From positions 1,488,001-1,552,000 of the forward strand of contig NZ_AP025292.1 in NCBI RefSeq assembly GCF_036492425.1: 64,000 bases of DNA, written 5' to 3'. The stretch comes from Persicobacter psychrovividus. GTDB taxonomy: Bacteria; Bacteroidota; Bacteroidia; Cytophagales; Cyclobacteriaceae. Position numbers and translations under genes: made by a program. Below are positions 36,481-43,879 of this stretch, piece after piece; the stretch's first letter is position 1; each line of letters opens with the position of its first letter. The notes beneath the pieces were generated by a model that made no database searches, was not told where the DNA came from, and was given only the letters and a program-made list of their open reading frames with translations.

Positions 36481-36591
36481 ATGAAAGATTTAAAATCTTA
36501 CCTGTTGACGGTCAGCGTATCGGTTTTTGGCAATCAATCTGTTTGCAGCAATCGGGAGTTTTCCGCTCAGTTTTATTTTGTTTCTGGATAG
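36481..36591 (+). CDS. Possible 36-residue leader ORF below the B12 riboswitch
   Basis: An ATG to TAG reading frame starts about 48 bases after the B12 box and ends just before a hairpin terminator at 36602. The peptide begins MKDLKSYLLTVSVSVFG and has a hydrophobic centre, one Cys, and an aromatic-rich end (FYFVSG). It might be a leader peptide, a small membrane protein, a decayed signal peptide of a lost receptor gene, or chance. There is no ribosome binding site. Treat as speculative. Confidence 0.2.
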   Translation: MKDLKSYLLTVSVSVFGNQSVCSNREFSAQFYFVSG

Positions 36592-36601
36592 TTTAAATAC
36601 G

Positions 36602-36637
36602 AAAAGCCGATAGGCGATACTGTCGGTTTTTTTTACG
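36602..36637 (+). terminator. First intrinsic terminator in the cobT leader
   Basis: aaaagccga pairs with tcggtttt (one bulged base) and leads into T8. It lies 170 bases after the B12 box. Confidence 0.6.
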
Positions 36638-36702
36638 AGATGAAGGTGTCAGAGCATTATTTAGTGTTCAGACCTATACTATATTCTGTTAATTTTATTT
36701 GT

Positions 36703-36737
36703 GCCGATACCTATTTTTAGGTTATCGGTTTTTTTTG
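36703..36737 (+). terminator. Second intrinsic terminator in the cobT leader
   Basis: ccgatacct (36704-36712) pairs with aggttatcgg (one bulge), then T8. It lies about 80 bases before the cobT start, in the same direction. Confidence 0.7.
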
Positions 36738-36813
36738 CCTTAACCTTGAATCGCATTAATCCTTTAATTAACTCACTGAAATAATTACATTTAATATAAT
36801 CAATACAATCCAT

Positions 36814-37860
36814 ATGAATCATACAAGCATTCCAACTGTTTCGCCATTAAACCTTGAGTCCAAAGCTGCTATTCAGCATAAAATCGATCAGAAAATCAAG
36901 CCTGTCGGTTCTTTGGGCTTGCTCGAGTCCATCGCTTTGAAAGTTGCATTAATTCAGGAAACAGAGGCTCCCGAAATCAGTAATCCCCACTTATTTGTTT
37001 TTGCCGCTGACCATGGCATCACAGCAGAAGGCGTGAGCCCTTTTCCTTCAGAGGTAACCCCTCAGATGGTATTGAATTTTCTTTCTGGCGGAGCTGGGAT
37101 CAATGCTTTTGCGAATCGACATGGTTGGTCGCTCAAGGTGGTAGACGCAGGGGTGAATTTTGACTTCGAAGCCCACCCGTTGCTGGTTGACGCCAAAGTG
37201 AAAAAGGGTACAGGCAATTTCCTGAAAGCACCTGCCATGTCGGAATCAGAATGTTTGAGTGCCTTTGTAAAAGCCTCCGCTTTGGTGCAAGAGGCCAAGG
37301 AGGCCGGCGCCAATACCATTGCTTTTGGAGAAATGGGCATTGGAAATACCACCACCGCTTCTTTGCTAATGGCGAAAGTTTTAGGGCTTTCAGGAACGGA
37401 ATGTGCGGGCAAAGGTACCGGAGCCAATGAGGCCATTGTGGCGCGCAAAGCCGAAGTGATCGATTTGGCCTTGGAGAAATATGCCGACCTGAAGGATCCT
37501 TTGGCGATTCTTTCTGCCATGGGCGGCCTTGAAATTGCGATGGTTTGTGGTGCGATGCTGGAGGCGGCAGCGCAGCGGATGCTGATTGTGGTTGATGGAT
37601 TTATCATCACTTCTGCCTTGTTAATGGCCGAGCAGCTTTGTCCTGAAGTGCTTGATTATTGTGTTTTTGCTCACCAGTCCAATGAGCAGGGGCATCAAAA
37701 GATGCTGAAACACTTTAACGCCACACCAATTTTGCAACTGGGCCTCCGCCTGGGCGAAGGAACGGGTGCGGCACTGGCATTGCCGATGATTCAGTCTGCC
37801 GTTGATTTTTTGAATCAGATGAACAGTTTTGAAACAGGCGGCGTAGCCACAGGCGAATGA
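36814..37860 (+). CDS. cobT: Nicotinate-nucleotide-dimethylbenzimidazole phosphoribosyltransferase
   Basis: Builds alpha-ribazole 5'-phosphate, the lower-ligand nucleotide of cobalamin. It is 348 residues, close to the CobT norm (about 356). Signature regions are KPVGSLGLLESIA, FAADHGITAEGVSPFPSEV, FGEMGIGNTTTASLL and CAGKGTGANEAIVARKAEV. HQSNEQGHQKML holds the catalytic Glu region. It opens the cobT-S-C operon beneath the B12 riboswitch; the stop overlaps the cobS start by four bases. Confidence 0.96.
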   Translation: MNHTSIPTVSPLNLESKAAIQHKIDQKIKPVGSLGLLESIALKVALIQETEAPEISNPHLFVFAADHGITAEGVSPFPSEVTPQMVLNFLSGGAGINAFANRHGWSLKVVDAGVNFDFEAHPLLVDAKVKKGTGNFLKAPAMSESECLSAFVKASALVQEAKEAGANTIAFGEMGIGNTTTASLLMAKVLGLSGTECAGKGTGANEAIVARKAEVIDLALEKYADLKDPLAILSAMGGLEIAMVCGAMLEAAAQRMLIVVDGFIITSALLMAEQLCPEVLDYCVFAHQSNEQGHQKMLKHFNATPILQLGLRLGEGTGAALALPMIQSAVDFLNQMNSFETGGVATGE

Positions 37861-38618
37861 GGCGGCAGTGGCATTTGTTCCTAACGGCAATGATGTTTTT
37901 TACACGGATTCCTATCCCAGTAAAAATTCCTTATGGACAGGACTATCTTGATGGTGCAACGCGGTATTTTCCTCTCATTGGTTATTTGGTGGGGGGAATT
38001 TGTGCGTTGGTTTATTTCTTGGCTCAGCAGTTGTGGAGCCCAGAAATCGCTTTGTTGTTTTCCATGGTGTCAGGCGTTTTGGTAACAGGGGCATTTCATG
38101 AAGACGGCTGGAGTGATATGTGGGATGGCTTCGGCGGAGGATGGACCAAAGATCGAATTTTGGTCATTATGAAAGATTCCAGGATCGGCGCTTATGGTGG
38201 AATTGCTTTGGTGCTGTTATTACTGATGAAATTCTTTGCTTTGCGCGATCTTGCTCCTGGGCCAATTTTATGGTCAATATGGACAGCGCATGTGCTCAGT
38301 AGAATTATGGCGGGCTCGGTAACTTATCAATATCCATATGCCCGCGCGGAAGATGACCCTACCGCCAAGCCAAGTATAAAGCGGCCTCAGCCTGTAGATT
38401 TATTGTTTTATTTGCTGTTTATGCTGATCCCTCTTGCTTTTGCTCCAACGCTTGCCTTTTTATGGATCATCCTACCCGCATTTCTGGTGCGAACCTATAT
38501 GGCGTGGTATTTCAAACGATGGGTGGGCGGTTATACAGGCGACTGCCTCGGGGCCATACAGCAAGCCACAGAAGTAACGGTCTATTTGTCTATTTTAGCC
38601 ATGATTGCTTTAGTCTGA
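37857..38618 (+). CDS. cobS: Adenosylcobinamide-GDP ribazoletransferase
   Basis: Joins adenosylcobinamide-GDP with alpha-ribazole (phosphate) at the inner membrane. It is 253 residues with about six helices. AFHEDGWSDMWDGFGGGWTK with the acidic D-D-x-D-like cluster is the metal-binding signature, followed by MKDSRIGAYGGIALVL and GYTGDCLGAIQQATE near the end. Translation is coupled to cobT by an ATGA overlap, and the cobC ATG follows the stop codon directly. Confidence 0.95.
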   Translation: MRRQWHLFLTAMMFFTRIPIPVKIPYGQDYLDGATRYFPLIGYLVGGICALVYFLAQQLWSPEIALLFSMVSGVLVTGAFHEDGWSDMWDGFGGGWTKDRILVIMKDSRIGAYGGIALVLLLLMKFFALRDLAPGPILWSIWTAHVLSRIMAGSVTYQYPYARAEDDPTAKPSIKRPQPVDLLFYLLFMLIPLAFAPTLAFLWIILPAFLVRTYMAWYFKRWVGGYTGDCLGAIQQATEVTVYLSILAMIALV

Positions 38619-39185
38619 ATGAAAAAAATTACGCTGATAAGACACACCACTCCCAAAGTAGAAAAGGGGATATGCTATGGGCAACTCGACTTGCCCGTAG
38701 CATCTTCATTTCCTCAGGAATCTGCCTCAGTTCGCGAAAAGTTAGGGAAGGCAGATTTTGACCTGCTGTATTCGTCGCCATTGTTGCGGACAAAATTGCT
38801 CGCCGAGGCGTTATTTTCTCCCTCAGAAATTGTGTTCAGTGATTCGCTTAAAGAGTTTGATTTCGGGATTTTCGAGGGGAAACGATGGACAGATTTACCT
38901 CAGGAATTGTTCGATGCCTGGGATGCAGATTTATTGAATTTTCAGTTTGAGCAAGGGGAGTGCCTGAAAGGTTTTTACCACAGAGTGAAAGAACTCACAG
39001 GCGCTTCAGCTTTTCAGTCAGCAGAAAATATAGCGATTGTTACCCATGCAGGCGTGATCAGGTGTTTGCTTGCCTGGGCTTGGGATGTTGAGGTGGAGAA
39101 AATTTTTCAGTTTGACTTTCCTTACGGATCAGTGTTGGAAATCAAATATTGGGGACCGGGAAAAATTCAATGGAAACTTCTCTGA
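38619..39185 (+). CDS. cobC: Alpha-ribazole phosphatase (histidine phosphatase superfamily)
   Basis: A 188-residue phosphoglycerate-mutase-like enzyme. The phosphohistidine motif is L-I-R8-H9-T. GQLDLPVASSFPQE, LYSSPLLRTKLLAEAL and VTHAGVIRCLLAW complete the active site. In this operon the role is removal of phosphate from alpha-ribazole 5'-phosphate or adenosylcobalamin 5'-phosphate. No cobU/cobP gene is present next to it, so cobinamide kinase/guanylyltransferase must be elsewhere or missing. Confidence 0.88.
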   Translation: MKKITLIRHTTPKVEKGICYGQLDLPVASSFPQESASVREKLGKADFDLLYSSPLLRTKLLAEALFSPSEIVFSDSLKEFDFGIFEGKRWTDLPQELFDAWDADLLNFQFEQGECLKGFYHRVKELTGASAFQSAENIAIVTHAGVIRCLLAWAWDVEVEKIFQFDFPYGSVLEIKYWGPGKIQWKLL

Positions 39186-39226
39186 TAAAAAAATAAAAAC
39201 TCAAGGCCAATGCTGGGATTAATCCC

Positions 39227-40012
39227 TTAATGCTGAAGTTTTTTCTGAAGAAAAATACGCTTCAGACCGTGAAGGAATTTCTTGGTATAATGGCGTTTTT
39301 TTCCGAGGAAATTTTTTACCGACAGCAATGGCATGACAACATCGCCAAAATTTTTCTGCTCAATTTCTGCATATCGCTTGGCCAAATAAATCAGCGCATC
39401 AACATCGGAGGTTAAAGATTGTACATTTTTGATTTTTGCCCGCCGATTGAACTCATGGTTAAAGCTCATCCTGTTGATGTCAATCAGTGCAAAACGATAA
39501 TTCCTTTCAGGGCCTTTGTGTACCAAAATATTCCCCCCATTAAAATCTTTATGTAGAATTCCCTGTGCATGAAGATCATGAATGACAAAATCAATGAACT
39601 GATCAATGATCAGGGCCCGATCTTCCACCTCAGTAGAGAGCAAATGGGATACATCATACATCCCCGGATCAAAATCCGAAATATAATAGGCGTTCTTTAA
39701 AATGCCCCACCTGTTTTTTACTTCAATATAACTGATCGGTTGAGGCGTGTCCACACCCATTTCAAGCAACTGAAGGGCGTGCAGGTAAGAACGCTCCGCT
39801 TTTGTTTTTCTAATAAATGAATAAATAAAAGTATTGGCCAAAGTTGGCTTTCCAAAGGATTTTACGCAGAGTTTCTGGGCTCCGCAATCCACTACCTTTA
39901 CCTCATTTCTCCCACCCTGTAGTGTTGTTCCAATGCTGTTGAAATTTTCATGAAGCTCATCAAGGAATGCCTGCTGCGCTTCACCCGTCGAAATTATTTT
40001 TACTTTATTCAT
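39227..40012 (-). CDS. Lipopolysaccharide-kinase-like protein (InaA/KdkA group)
   Basis: A 261-residue kinase-fold protein starting at MNKVKIISTG; an in-frame ATG four codons upstream is possible. The catalytic loop ILHKDFNGGNILV and the metal-binding ALIDINRM correspond to HxDxxxxN and the Asp of DFG. GRNEVKVVDCGAQKLCVKSF is the likely ATP lysine region. InaA/KdkA relatives phosphorylate Kdo or heptose of the LPS core. It converges on cobC. Confidence 0.8.
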   Translation of the reverse strand: MNKVKIISTGEAQQAFLDELHENFNSIGTTLQGGRNEVKVVDCGAQKLCVKSFGKPTLANTFIYSFIRKTKAERSYLHALQLLEMGVDTPQPISYIEVKNRWGILKNAYYISDFDPGMYDVSHLLSTEVEDRALIIDQFIDFVIHDLHAQGILHKDFNGGNILVHKGPERNYRFALIDINRMSFNHEFNRRAKIKNVQSLTSDVDALIYLAKRYAEIEQKNFGDVVMPLLSVKNFLGKKRHYTKKFLHGLKRIFLQKKLQH

Positions 40013-40248
40013 AAGATTCCGCAAAGTTAAGGTTTTTTAGTCGAATGATTGAATAGATGATCATTTAAAAAGTTGTTATATTCTAAATGTACCTTAATTG
40101 TGAGGTTTAAGTGCAAAAACAAGGCGTTTAACCGAATAAATGTTCTTTAATGTCTGCGGATTTATTTTGGCTATTTTTAATTATAAAGTCTATTTTTTAT
40201 ATTATTTTGATTGAATTTAATAGGGGTAATTTAGACTGAAACTATCGT

Positions 40249-41865
40249 ATGAGAAAAATATTAATAGGAATCGTGATTGGCGTGATTTTTATACAGTGTA
40301 CAGAAAAAAGAAGGACTCCAATCCCTAATGTTATGCTTTCATACACGCCAGATACTCCCTTGTACGAAGTTTTTGAAGCCTTTCAGAATGTAGGCTTATT
40401 TGAAGACAGCAAGACTTTTGTGGATGCCGAATTGGTAACCAATCAGGATGCCGTGGTGCAGGACTTTTTAGCCACCAAAGGCAGGGATAAACAAACGCTA
40501 TCGGCTTTGTTTAAAAGGCATTATGAATTGCCTGAGGCCAAACATGAGGTAGCGCTGAAGCCTACGGATAGTATGGAGGAGCATATTGCCATGCTTTGGC
40601 CTTTACTTGTTCATCAGGATTCGGTACAGCAGCAGGGGTCAAGTCTTATTGCGGTGCCCAAGCCATACGTTATTCCTGGAGGACGCTTTCGGGAAGGGTA
40701 TTACTGGGATAGTTATTTTACGATGCTTGGACTTTTGGAAGCTGGTAAGCTTGAATTGGTGACGGGCATGGTCGATAATTTTGCCTATTTGCTGAAGACT
40801 TATGGTTTGATTCCCAATGGTAACCGAACTTATTATTTGTCGCGATCGCAACCGCCAGTTTTTGCCATGATGGTCAAGGCACTTGAAGAGAAAAAGGGGC
40901 GGGAATTCTGTCTGAAATATCTGCCTGCACTTCAGCGGGAATATGCTTTTTGGATGGATGGTGCTGCGGAACTTCAGCCTAAAGGGCAATACCGCCGTGT
41001 GGTGAAGTTGTCAACAGGTCAGGTATTAAACAGGTATTGGGACGATGAAGACAGTCCAAGGCCAGAAAGTTTCCGTGAGGATGAAGCCCTTGCCAAGGGG
41101 CTGCCAGAAGAGCAGCAAAAAGAAATGTACAGAAATCTTCGCGCGGGTGCTGAAAGTGGCTGGGATTTTTCTGCCCGCTGGTTCCGCGATCAGCAGTCGT
41201 TATCAGAAATCCATACGACGGAAATTTTACCCGTAGACTTGAACTGTATGCTGTACTTTTTGGAGCATACCATTGCTGAATATCATAACGAGCTGGATCA
41301 ATATGAGGAAGCAAAACTGATGGCAACAAAAGCGCAGACCCGCAAAATGGCCATTCAGGAGTTGATGTGGTCGCGAAAGCATGGTTTTTTTGTGGATTAT
41401 GACTGGAAGCAGGAAAAGAAACGCTACATTTTCACCCTCGCTGGTGCATGGCCATTATATTTTAACCTCGCCTCAGACGCTCAGGCGCTTAAAGTAACTC
41501 ATAAATTGAGCGCTGATTTTCTAAAATCAGGCGGATGGGTGACCACCTTGATTAACTCCACCCAACAATGGGACAGCCCGAATGGATGGGCACCCTTGCA
41601 ATGGGTCGTATTCAAGGGGCTGGAGAATTACAACCAAAAGCTACTCGCCAAAAAAGGTGCGCAGCGTTGGGTTGAGCTCAATAGAAAAGTATGGAAAAAC
41701 ACGGGGAAAATGATGGAAAAATACAATGTGGTGGATGCTGATTTGTTGGCTGGCGGCGGCGAATACCCTGCCCAGGATGGCTTCGGCTGGACAAACGGTG
41801 TGGTGGTGGCCATGTTAGCGGACGGTGTTATGGAAAAGAAAAAGGCAACGGTGGTGGCAGAGTAA
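40249..41865 (+). CDS. Trehalase, glycoside hydrolase family 37
   Basis: A 538-residue exported trehalase hydrolysing trehalose to glucose. Both family signatures are present: PGGRFREGYYWDSYFTMLGL (trehalase signature 1, with Gly-Tyr-Tyr in place of Glu-Phe-Tyr) and QQWDSPNGWAPLQW (signature 2). The N-terminal signal ends in a Cys (IFIQC), so a lipoprotein anchor is likely. Product and family are clear; whether it acts in the periplasm or outside is inference. It lies 77 bases before the small GTG-start gene. Confidence 0.93.
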   Translation: MRKILIGIVIGVIFIQCTEKRRTPIPNVMLSYTPDTPLYEVFEAFQNVGLFEDSKTFVDAELVTNQDAVVQDFLATKGRDKQTLSALFKRHYELPEAKHEVALKPTDSMEEHIAMLWPLLVHQDSVQQQGSSLIAVPKPYVIPGGRFREGYYWDSYFTMLGLLEAGKLELVTGMVDNFAYLLKTYGLIPNGNRTYYLSRSQPPVFAMMVKALEEKKGREFCLKYLPALQREYAFWMDGAAELQPKGQYRRVVKLSTGQVLNRYWDDEDSPRPESFREDEALAKGLPEEQQKEMYRNLRAGAESGWDFSARWFRDQQSLSEIHTTEILPVDLNCMLYFLEHTIAEYHNELDQYEEAKLMATKAQTRKMAIQELMWSRKHGFFVDYDWKQEKKRYIFTLAGAWPLYFNLASDAQALKVTHKLSADFLKSGGWVTTLINSTQQWDSPNGWAPLQWVVFKGLENYNQKLLAKKGAQRWVELNRKVWKNTGKMMEKYNVVDADLLAGGGEYPAQDGFGWTNGVVVAMLADGVMEKKKATVVAE

Positions 41866-41942
41866 CTATTTTTTTGTGATTTTTATCAATAAAATTAATG
41901 GGATCTGTTGGCTTTTGATAGGATTCCTTATAGGTTTGTGGC

Positions 41943-42329
41943 GTGAAAAAATTTTTAGTCCTGTACCTAACGATCAACATCCTCATTGCATCCTTTGCAA
42001 GAATTGGGGTGGTGTTCACCTACGAGGTGTTCCAGGACTATATTGCCCAAAATTTATGTGAAAATAGATTTGAGCCAATCACGGTTTGTTATGGCAGTTG
42101 CTTTGTGAAAAATGGTTTTGAGCAAATTGAAACCGCAGCACAATCTACGCAGCAACAAGCGCAAGGCACGCCAGTAAACATTGTATTCGATTTTTTCTCA
42201 AATGAATTATTTGCGATCTCATTGCCCAAAATGAGTGATTTTACAGGACTGCAGCATCATGCGTGGTACCTGAATTTGTATGTCTTTTTGCAAAAAGGAA
42301 AAGTATTTATCCCTCCTGTGGCTGTTTAA
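41943..42329 (+). CDS. Small Cys-motif membrane protein of a copper-type locus
   Basis: A 128-residue protein starting with GTG. Residues 3-25 form one hydrophobic segment. Then C39-x9-C49-x3-C53, with NR before and K after, matches a pattern I associate with small Bacteroidota proteins encoded next to TonB receptors for copper. The rest, with Gln-rich middle and aromatic end (LQHHAWYLNLYVFLQKGKVF), is not recognised. It is encoded upstream of a YtkA/FixH-like lipoprotein and a receptor with CxxxM. A metal or redox role is inference from the motif and neighbours. Confidence 0.65.
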   Translation: MKKFLVLYLTINILIASFARIGVVFTYEVFQDYIAQNLCENRFEPITVCYGSCFVKNGFEQIETAAQSTQQQAQGTPVNIVFDFFSNELFAISLPKMSDFTGLQHHAWYLNLYVFLQKGKVFIPPVAV

Positions 42330-42351
42330 GGCCATTTTTCTTCAATCAAAT

Positions 42352-42620
42352 TTGTTTTTTGTATCCTGTAAAGGCGTAATTCACTGTGTTTTAATGGTAT
42401 TTGTGTGCTTTGTTTTGTAGGGACGTTGCATGCAACGTCCGTACCGTCAGGTACAAAATACATAGCAGTTTAGTTCAATCATCCTAAAGTATGGACGTAA
42501 CCACACTTGATGTTATCCCGCGGAACTTTATTTCAATGTTGTGTGGGATAACCTGAAGTCATTAAGTTAAGGATTTCGGCTTGGCTCAGGTCTAAATTTG
42601 AAATGTCTTTACAGGATCAT
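42352..42620. repeat. Dispersed intergenic repeat, copy A
   Basis: A non-coding stretch with a perfect 20-bp palindrome at 42421-42440 (ggacgttgcatgcaacgtcc), a gtacc/ggtac hairpin at 42441-42454, and a gttatccc/gggataac hairpin at 42512-42552. The block gtcattaagttaaggattt at 42558-42576 recurs at 56909-56927. The beginning resembles ends of copies C and D (cctgtaaaggcgtaattcac). Confidence 0.7.
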
Positions 42621-42747
42621 GCGCTAATCTAAATATCTCATCGTTTTATTGACTGCAGGAAATTTTCCGAAAGATGAACTATACGCAATCAATTTAATGA
42701 TGTGAATAACAGTAATTAACAAATACCTATATCAATTAATCAAACCT

Positions 42748-43617
42748 ATGAAGTTTTTAAATTCATTTACTTTTTTAATGATCGCTATCTCAGTGGTCCT
42801 ATTTTCTTGTTCGAACGAAACTGAAGAAGTGATTCAAGATCAAGGACTTTTGGTCGAATCATTTGATATTCCTGATACAGATTTAAAGTTGGAAATGTAC
42901 GGACATCACAAGCTGATGTCGGGTTACAATCCTTTGGGCTTGCGTGTGGTGAATGCCAATGGAGAAACCGTTGATGCACAAATTAATGTGGAGCCGATGA
43001 TGTATATGGGGGGAGGGACCTACCACTATACTCCAATTGATGTGCCTGCTATTGATTTTCCCAAAGGTCAAACGCCGATAGGAATTCTTTTTGTCATGTC
43101 ATCTACAAATGGGTATTGGGAATTAACTTTTTCAGTTGAGGGTAATGGTGTTGAAACTCAATTTTCTGAAAGGGTTCAAGTGGCCGATAGCCAACCTGAA
43201 GATCGCACGTATGGCCAACATTTCTTAGGTACACTAATTCATGGCGAACCTTATTACTTTTCCTACTACTGGAAAAATGGGCGACCTTTAGCAGATGCAA
43301 ACGAGTGGGTAGGGGTTGCCTATAAATTCAGCAGGTCAAATGGCTTCGTTCCCGTTTCTGGTTTGGAATGGAACACCATTTCTTGGATGGCTTCGATGAA
43401 TCATGGTGCACCTGAAAACCAAACGGCTGAAGAAATCGACGGTTTCGAAGGCCACTACGCTACCAAAGTAAACTTCACCATGACAGGCGACTGGCAAATT
43501 GCCAACGATGTCAAAATGGGGGAAATGTCTGTGTTGTCATCAGAGGCAATGCCTGCAGAAAAAGAAGGTGAGATTGACTATTACGCAGGTGATGTCTTCT
43601 ATCTTGAGTTCAATTAG
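42748..43617 (+). CDS. YtkA/FixH-like lipoprotein with Met/His motifs
   Basis: A 289-residue lipoprotein (LFSC lipobox, Cys21). Two Ig-like domains are suggested: one at about 40-145 with MMYMGGGTYHYTP (M84, M85, M87, H93), and one at about 150-275 with MASMNHGAPENQ (M214, M217, H219) followed by VNFTMTGDWQIA, which resembles FixH/YtkA proteins. Such Met/His clusters bind Cu(I) in periplasmic carriers. It sits directly before the TonB receptor. Copper delivery is inference. Confidence 0.75.
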   Translation: MKFLNSFTFLMIAISVVLFSCSNETEEVIQDQGLLVESFDIPDTDLKLEMYGHHKLMSGYNPLGLRVVNANGETVDAQINVEPMMYMGGGTYHYTPIDVPAIDFPKGQTPIGILFVMSSTNGYWELTFSVEGNGVETQFSERVQVADSQPEDRTYGQHFLGTLIHGEPYYFSYYWKNGRPLADANEWVGVAYKFSRSNGFVPVSGLEWNTISWMASMNHGAPENQTAEEIDGFEGHYATKVNFTMTGDWQIANDVKMGEMSVLSSEAMPAEKEGEIDYYAGDVFYLEFN

Positions 43618-43619
43618 AT

Positions 43620-43860
43620 TTAGCTATTGGTAAGGTCAGACCCATATGTCCGTCCGGAACAGTTATTTTAATGATGATTACGGGCGAACACGTGGCTTCG
43701 CCCGTACCTACCACGATAAAATTTTGTGTGTCAATATCAAATTGAGGTTGTGCAACTACGCCTGATTTGAGAACAAAGCTAACGCAAAAGTCCTCTCTCG
43801 TGATCGCTATTTTGTAAAATTCAAATCATCATGGTAATCCTTTAAATCAAGGTAATCATG
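43620..43860. repeat. Dispersed intergenic repeat, copy B (diverged)
   Basis: This spacer holds ggtcagacccatatgtccgt and ccgtacctaccacgataaaa, related to modules of copies C and D. gctaacgcaaaag also occurs at 52828-52840. No ORF is supported here. Confidence 0.5.
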
Positions 43861-43879
43861 GCTTTTAACCCTGCCCTCC

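Noticed and set aside
36481-36591. Leader ORF as a definite gene
   Set aside because: No ribosome binding site or homolog is evident; it is kept only at low confidence.
37062-37610. 182-codon open frame on the minus strand
   Set aside because: Antisense to cobT, which has a complete set of family motifs.
42421-42440. Palindrome as an intrinsic terminator
   Set aside because: The perfect palindrome has no loop or T run on either side, and recurs as part of a repeat family, so termination is not the best explanation.
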